Of a DNA stretch of 64,000 nucleotides, positions 60,866 to 64,000 are shown in pieces (the stretch's first letter is position 1; every line of letters starts with the position of its first letter). The DNA comes from an uncultured Clostridia bacterium. GTDB lineage: Bacteria; Bacillota; Clostridia; Christensenellales; UBA3700. Location: assembly GCA_947246685.1 (NCBI GenBank), contig CAMXSN010000002.1, positions 85,485 to 149,484 of the forward strand. The letters are read 5' to 3'. The notes below the pieces were generated by a model. That model searched no databases, had not been told where the DNA came from, and saw only the letters and a list, made by a program, of their open reading frames with translations. Position numbers and translations under genes: made by a program.

Positions 60866-62233
60866 ATGGATAAGGATTATATTGTCGAGTGTATATGCGC
60901 GCAGAAGAAAAACAGAGCGTTTTTTGATTGCCGCGCGAGAATCGTCGCTTTGAAAAAATTGCGCGAGAATATTACGCTAATCAAGCAGGATATAATCAGC
61001 GCGCTCAAGGCCGACTTGAATAAAGGCGAAGTAGAAAGTTATATGACGGAGATCGGTATGACTCTCGGAGAATTAAATTACATGCTGAGACATTGCAAGA
61101 GTTTTTCCCGTGCCAAGCGAGTAAAGACCTCGTTGCTTCAATTTCCCGCAAAGAGTTATTCCGTGCCCAGCCCATACGGATGCGCGCTTATCATGAGCCC
61201 GTGGAATTATCCTTTTATGCTGTCTATGGAACCTATGATTGACGCGATTGCTGCCGGTAATACGGTCGTGCTTAAACCCAGCAGATACGCGCCCAACGTT
61301 AGCGCCGTGCTAGACAAGCTCGTCAAGATGACGTTTTCCCAAGATCAGGTAATCGTCGTATTGGGCGGAAGGGAGGAAAATAACTTCCTGTTGGAGCAGG
61401 ATTTTGATTATATATTCTATACCGGAAGTACGTCCGTAGGCAAAATTGTAATGCAGAAAGCCGCGGAAAAGTTTATTCCAGTGACGTTGGAAATGGGCGG
61501 TAAAAGTCCGTGTATCGTCGATTCTAGCGCGGATATTGCTCTTGCGGCGAAAAGGATTGTGTTTGGCAAACTTATCAATGCGGGGCAGGCATGCGTAGCT
61601 CCCGATTTTCTGTACTGCGCGAGAGATATCAAAGATAGTTTGATCGAACAGATAAAGAAACAGATAATCGCTCAATACGGGGAAAATCAAATCGACAATG
61701 ACGATTTTCCAAAGATGATCAATAAGAAACAATTCGATAGAGTCAGTCGATTGATAGATGCCGGCAGAGTGCTTTTCGGCGGAAATGTCGATGAGGATAA
61801 ACTTAAAATCCAGCCAACGCTGATGGAATCGTCTTTTGACAGCGCGGAGATGAACGAGGAGATTTTCGGTCCGATACTGCCCGTAGTCGTATTCGATTCA
61901 ATCGACGAGGCGATCGAGAAGATCAATTCGGGCGCGTCGCCTCTTGCGCTTTATATATTTACTTCCGACAAATCAAATGCAAAAAAGGTAATGAGCGCGT
62001 GCGACTTCGGCGGCGGTTGTATCAATGATACGATTATGCAGATTGCGTCTTCTCACTTAGCTTTCGGCGGTTTGAAACAGAGCGGTTTAGGCTCGTATCA
62101 CGGCAAAGCGGGATTCGACACGTTTACGCATTACAAGAGTATCATTGACAAAAAGACCTGGATGGACGTGCCGGTGCGTTATCAGCCTTACACGGAAGGC
62201 AAATATAAAATTATCAAGCGATTTATGAAATGA
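60866..62233 (+). CDS. Aldehyde dehydrogenase, class 3 type
   Basis: 455 aa. The cofactor-binding SPWNYPFML, the catalytic Glu in LEMGGKSP, the nucleophile in NAGQACVAPD and IFGPILPVV are all present. The short length and C-terminal hydrophobic/basic end are of the class 3 (fatty aldehyde) type. GAAGAGG precedes the ATG. Single-gene unit. Confidence 0.95.
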   Translation: MDKDYIVECICAQKKNRAFFDCRARIVALKKLRENITLIKQDIISALKADLNKGEVESYMTEIGMTLGELNYMLRHCKSFSRAKRVKTSLLQFPAKSYSVPSPYGCALIMSPWNYPFMLSMEPMIDAIAAGNTVVLKPSRYAPNVSAVLDKLVKMTFSQDQVIVVLGGREENNFLLEQDFDYIFYTGSTSVGKIVMQKAAEKFIPVTLEMGGKSPCIVDSSADIALAAKRIVFGKLINAGQACVAPDFLYCARDIKDSLIEQIKKQIIAQYGENQIDNDDFPKMINKKQFDRVSRLIDAGRVLFGGNVDEDKLKIQPTLMESSFDSAEMNEEIFGPILPVVVFDSIDEAIEKINSGASPLALYIFTSDKSNAKKVMSACDFGGGCINDTIMQIASSHLAFGGLKQSGLGSYHGKAGFDTFTHYKSIIDKKTWMDVPVRYQPYTEGKYKIIKRFMK

Positions 62234-62285
62234 TACAAATATTTGATTTATAACCATAAATATTTAATTTGAGCAATTTATAATC

Positions 62286-62313
62286 AAAAGCCCGACTGAT
62301 TTCAGTCGGGCTT
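62286..62313. terminator. Terminator between convergent genes
   Basis: AAGCCCGACTGA-TTT-CAGTCGGGCTT, with TTTTGATT after it on the minus strand. Confidence 0.88.
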
Positions 62314-62318
62314 AAACA

Positions 62319-64000
62319 TTATTTATCCGAAGATTTGACGTTGAACATTTTTATCTCGTAAGGTCGAAGATTTATATCGAACGTCGTGTCGGCGTCTATG
62401 CGCGTCGTGTTTTCCGATTGAGAATTGAATTCGGATATCTCGTAATCGCGAGTGTCGAAACAAAGTTTTTTGTTGTCGAACGAATATACCGCGCTGTGAT
62501 TGCCGCTGTTGCGTATAGCCATAATACCTTTTCCGTCGTTGTATGCATAGTAACCGTATACGTTGCATTTTTCCGGCGAGTCGCCGAAGAATCGGCTGTT
62601 TTTGAGTATATCGAAATTATCTTCAGCCCATTTCAAAACGTCGGCGGCGATCTTCCAGCGCTTATCGTCAAACATAGCAGGAGTGAAATACAACTCCACA
62701 AATCCGGTGCCGCGCATCATACACATATAGAGATAGTCTTTGAATTGACTGTAGTCGTAAGTCACGGTGGGGTGCAGTTTGTCGGGGCGTTGGAGATTGC
62801 TCGTCATTGGAGGATTACAGTTGCGTTCGGCGTAGCAGGGCTCGTGATTGTACAGATTGGATACGGGGAATTGCAGTTGTCTCTCTTCAAAAAAATCTCT
62901 GTATCTGCCGTCGCGGTAGTTGAGACATTGAGACAGATTGTCTCCCGTGCCGGCATATCCCATATCGCCGCAGTTGTTGAGCCATATCGCGTCGCACCAT
63001 TTCAAAAACCAAGGACTGCAGTGCGCGTAAGACGTCACGTTGAGAAACACGTCCTTACGCGCCCGTCGTATCCTCTCAAAACCTTTTGTCCATTCTTCCC
63101 AAAGAAACGTATAGAAACCGCGCCCGTCGCCCTTGCCTCGGGGATGTCCGTGAGACGAAGATTTGCACGGCGTGATAGCGAATCCGTCTATTTTGAAATA
63201 GCTGACGTTATATTTTTCGCAGAAGTCAGCCATGCGTTTGCACAGATTGCGTATGTAAGCGGGATTTGCAGTGCATATATCGTGCGATTGACGGCAACTG
63301 GGATAGCCGATCGATTCGAGCAGTTTTGCATATTTTACCGTTTGGCGGGTGTATCCTCCGCGAGGGCCGAACCATACTCCGAAAGTCGAGTCGAGGTCTT
63401 TGGTAAGCGCGCTTTCCGCGTTGAACTCTTGTGGGAATTTGTTGTAGTCGAAGGTCCAGAACTTAGCTTGCGTATAGTCCGTCCATCCGTCGTCGACGAC
63501 GTAACAATCGAGAGGTCTCAGCCCCGCGTTGCCAAGTCCTTTTGCCACCGCGCGGAAAGATTCGCTGATTTTTCGACTGTCGATATTAAGCATATTGTCG
63601 TACCAACTGTTGAATTGAATTCTGAATTTTACGGGCTGAGCGCTGATGGATGAGATATATGTAAAAAAGTCAGCGCGCATTCTGTGGAAATTGTCTTCGT
63701 GTCCGCTGCCTATAACAAAGGGTACGCTTTCGTATTCTCCGCCGGGAGCGAGTTCCTGAAAGCTGCGTTCCGTATAATATCTGCAATAAGCGAATCCGTC
63801 TTCTATTCTATTGTCGGCAGTAGGGAATTCTCCGCCGAAGAACATATCGCTTACGTAATACGGCTGACCCATAGTTGTGATATAAGCAGGTATAAATACT
63901 CTTTTTGTTACTTTCGGCACGGTCCAATTAAATGTATTGGCAGGGACTTTGAATGCGTCGAGTTGGATATATTCTATTACGACGTTAGGTGAAGAAACGC
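62319..64000 (-). CDS. GH36-like glycoside hydrolase, 5' end outside window
   Basis: 560 or more aa, partial. The track opens at a GTG (63920), but the frame stays open to the window edge and the upstream residues (EYIQLDAFKVPANTFNW) read as protein, so the true start is outside. The clan GH-D type nucleophile is in SYFKIDGF; FNSWYDN, DDGWTDY and WFGPRGGY are other barrel signatures. Probably an alpha-galactosidase or relative. The C-terminal beta domain is present (INLRPYEIKMF). No signal peptide can be judged. Confidence 0.82.
   Translation of the reverse strand, partial: VSSPNVVIEYIQLDAFKVPANTFNWTVPKVTKRVFIPAYITTMGQPYYVSDMFFGGEFPTADNRIEDGFAYCRYYTERSFQELAPGGEYESVPFVIGSGHEDNFHRMRADFFTYISSISAQPVKFRIQFNSWYDNMLNIDSRKISESFRAVAKGLGNAGLRPLDCYVVDDGWTDYTQAKFWTFDYNKFPQEFNAESALTKDLDSTFGVWFGPRGGYTRQTVKYAKLLESIGYPSCRQSHDICTANPAYIRNLCKRMADFCEKYNVSYFKIDGFAITPCKSSSHGHPRGKGDGRGFYTFLWEEWTKGFERIRRARKDVFLNVTSYAHCSPWFLKWCDAIWLNNCGDMGYAGTGDNLSQCLNYRDGRYRDFFEERQLQFPVSNLYNHEPCYAERNCNPPMTSNLQRPDKLHPTVTYDYSQFKDYLYMCMMRGTGFVELYFTPAMFDDKRWKIAADVLKWAEDNFDILKNSRFFGDSPEKCNVYGYYAYNDGKGIMAIRNSGNHSAVYSFDNKKLCFDTRDYEISEFNSQSENTTRIDADTTFDINLRPYEIKMFNVKSSDK

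Noticed and set aside
62418-63653. 411-aa ORF on the plus strand
   Set aside because: Antisense to the GH36-like gene; no promoter or ribosome site.

Overview
The window looks like a chromosomal segment of a fermentative, Gram-positive-type Clostridia, probably an uncultured gut lineage of the Christensenellales kind. This is inferred from three things. First, the gene order adk-map-KOW gene-infA-rpmJ-rpsM-rpsK-rpsD-rpoA-rplQ is the Firmicutes arrangement. Second, regulation uses T-boxes and TTGACA-17-TATAAT promoters, often with a TGn extension. Third, the gene content includes rubredoxin, LuxS, an iron alcohol dehydrogenase, split transketolase, a GPH sugar symporter and a GH36-like hydrolase. 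No rRNA, tRNA, CRISPR array, transposase or phage gene was seen.

Layout. 1-5.3 kb: ribosomal and RNA polymerase alpha operon, ending in a strong terminator. 5.35-7.2 kb: alpha/beta hydrolase, short phosphopantetheinyl transferase, acyl carrier protein. 7.26-10.1 kb (minus): leuCDB. 10.2-12 kb (minus): anchored SH3-repeat surface protein. 12.1-17.8 kb: alpha-CTD-like/WG-repeat protein, cytidine deaminase, then metG-tatD-radical SAM-rsmA. 17.9-18.8 kb: orphan protein. 18.9-19.7 kb: gene-free stretch with degenerate inverted repeats and a 16-bp inverted repeat. 19.7-25.0 kb: 1760-aa surface protein. 25.1-27.8 kb: AT-rich island with a SEC-C protein, an HTH protein, an HNH nuclease and a 58-aa Asn-rich protein. 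27.8-31.4 kb: asnB behind an Asn T-box and a stand-alone trpB2 behind an unusual Trp T-box. 31.5-34.4 kb: cupin, then a CsoR-family repressor with two operators and a His-rich metal P-type ATPase. 34.4-38.8 kb: kinase-like protein, XRE regulator, TrmN6-like methyltransferase, rubredoxin, YjjG-type HAD phosphatase, iron ADH. 38.8-40.6 kb (minus): split transketolase. 40.8-48.5 kb: ferritin-like protein, proS, small zinc-ribbon, HhH and ACT proteins, a four-helix membrane protein, and an 8-TM protein with a ribosomal-L15-like C-terminus. 48.5-50.6 kb (minus): PflX-like radical SAM protein and a lipoprotein. 50.9-54.4 kb: plsY, ychF, argS. 54.5-58.3 kb (minus): YhhN-like membrane protein, and a GPH symporter coupled to an alkaline-phosphatase-fold protein with a histone-H1-like tail. 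58.5-62.2 kb: luxS, MmcQ/YjbR protein, FAD oxidoreductase, aldehyde dehydrogenase. 62.3-64 kb (minus): GH36-like hydrolase cut by the window edge.

The signals most worth following are these: (1) at least seven genes whose -10 box lies 6-7 nt before the ATG, which predicts leaderless mRNAs; (2) a Trp T-box with a degenerate antiterminator bulge controlling a trpB2 that has no trpA beside it; (3) two large membrane proteins that appear to share a tail domain, one of them ending in an L15-like domain; (4) a cytidine deaminase that lacks one of its zinc cysteines; (5) an RNA polymerase alpha-CTD-like domain fused to WG repeats; (6) the AT-rich SEC-C/HTH/HNH island. All assignments were made by reading the sequence; no search was run.
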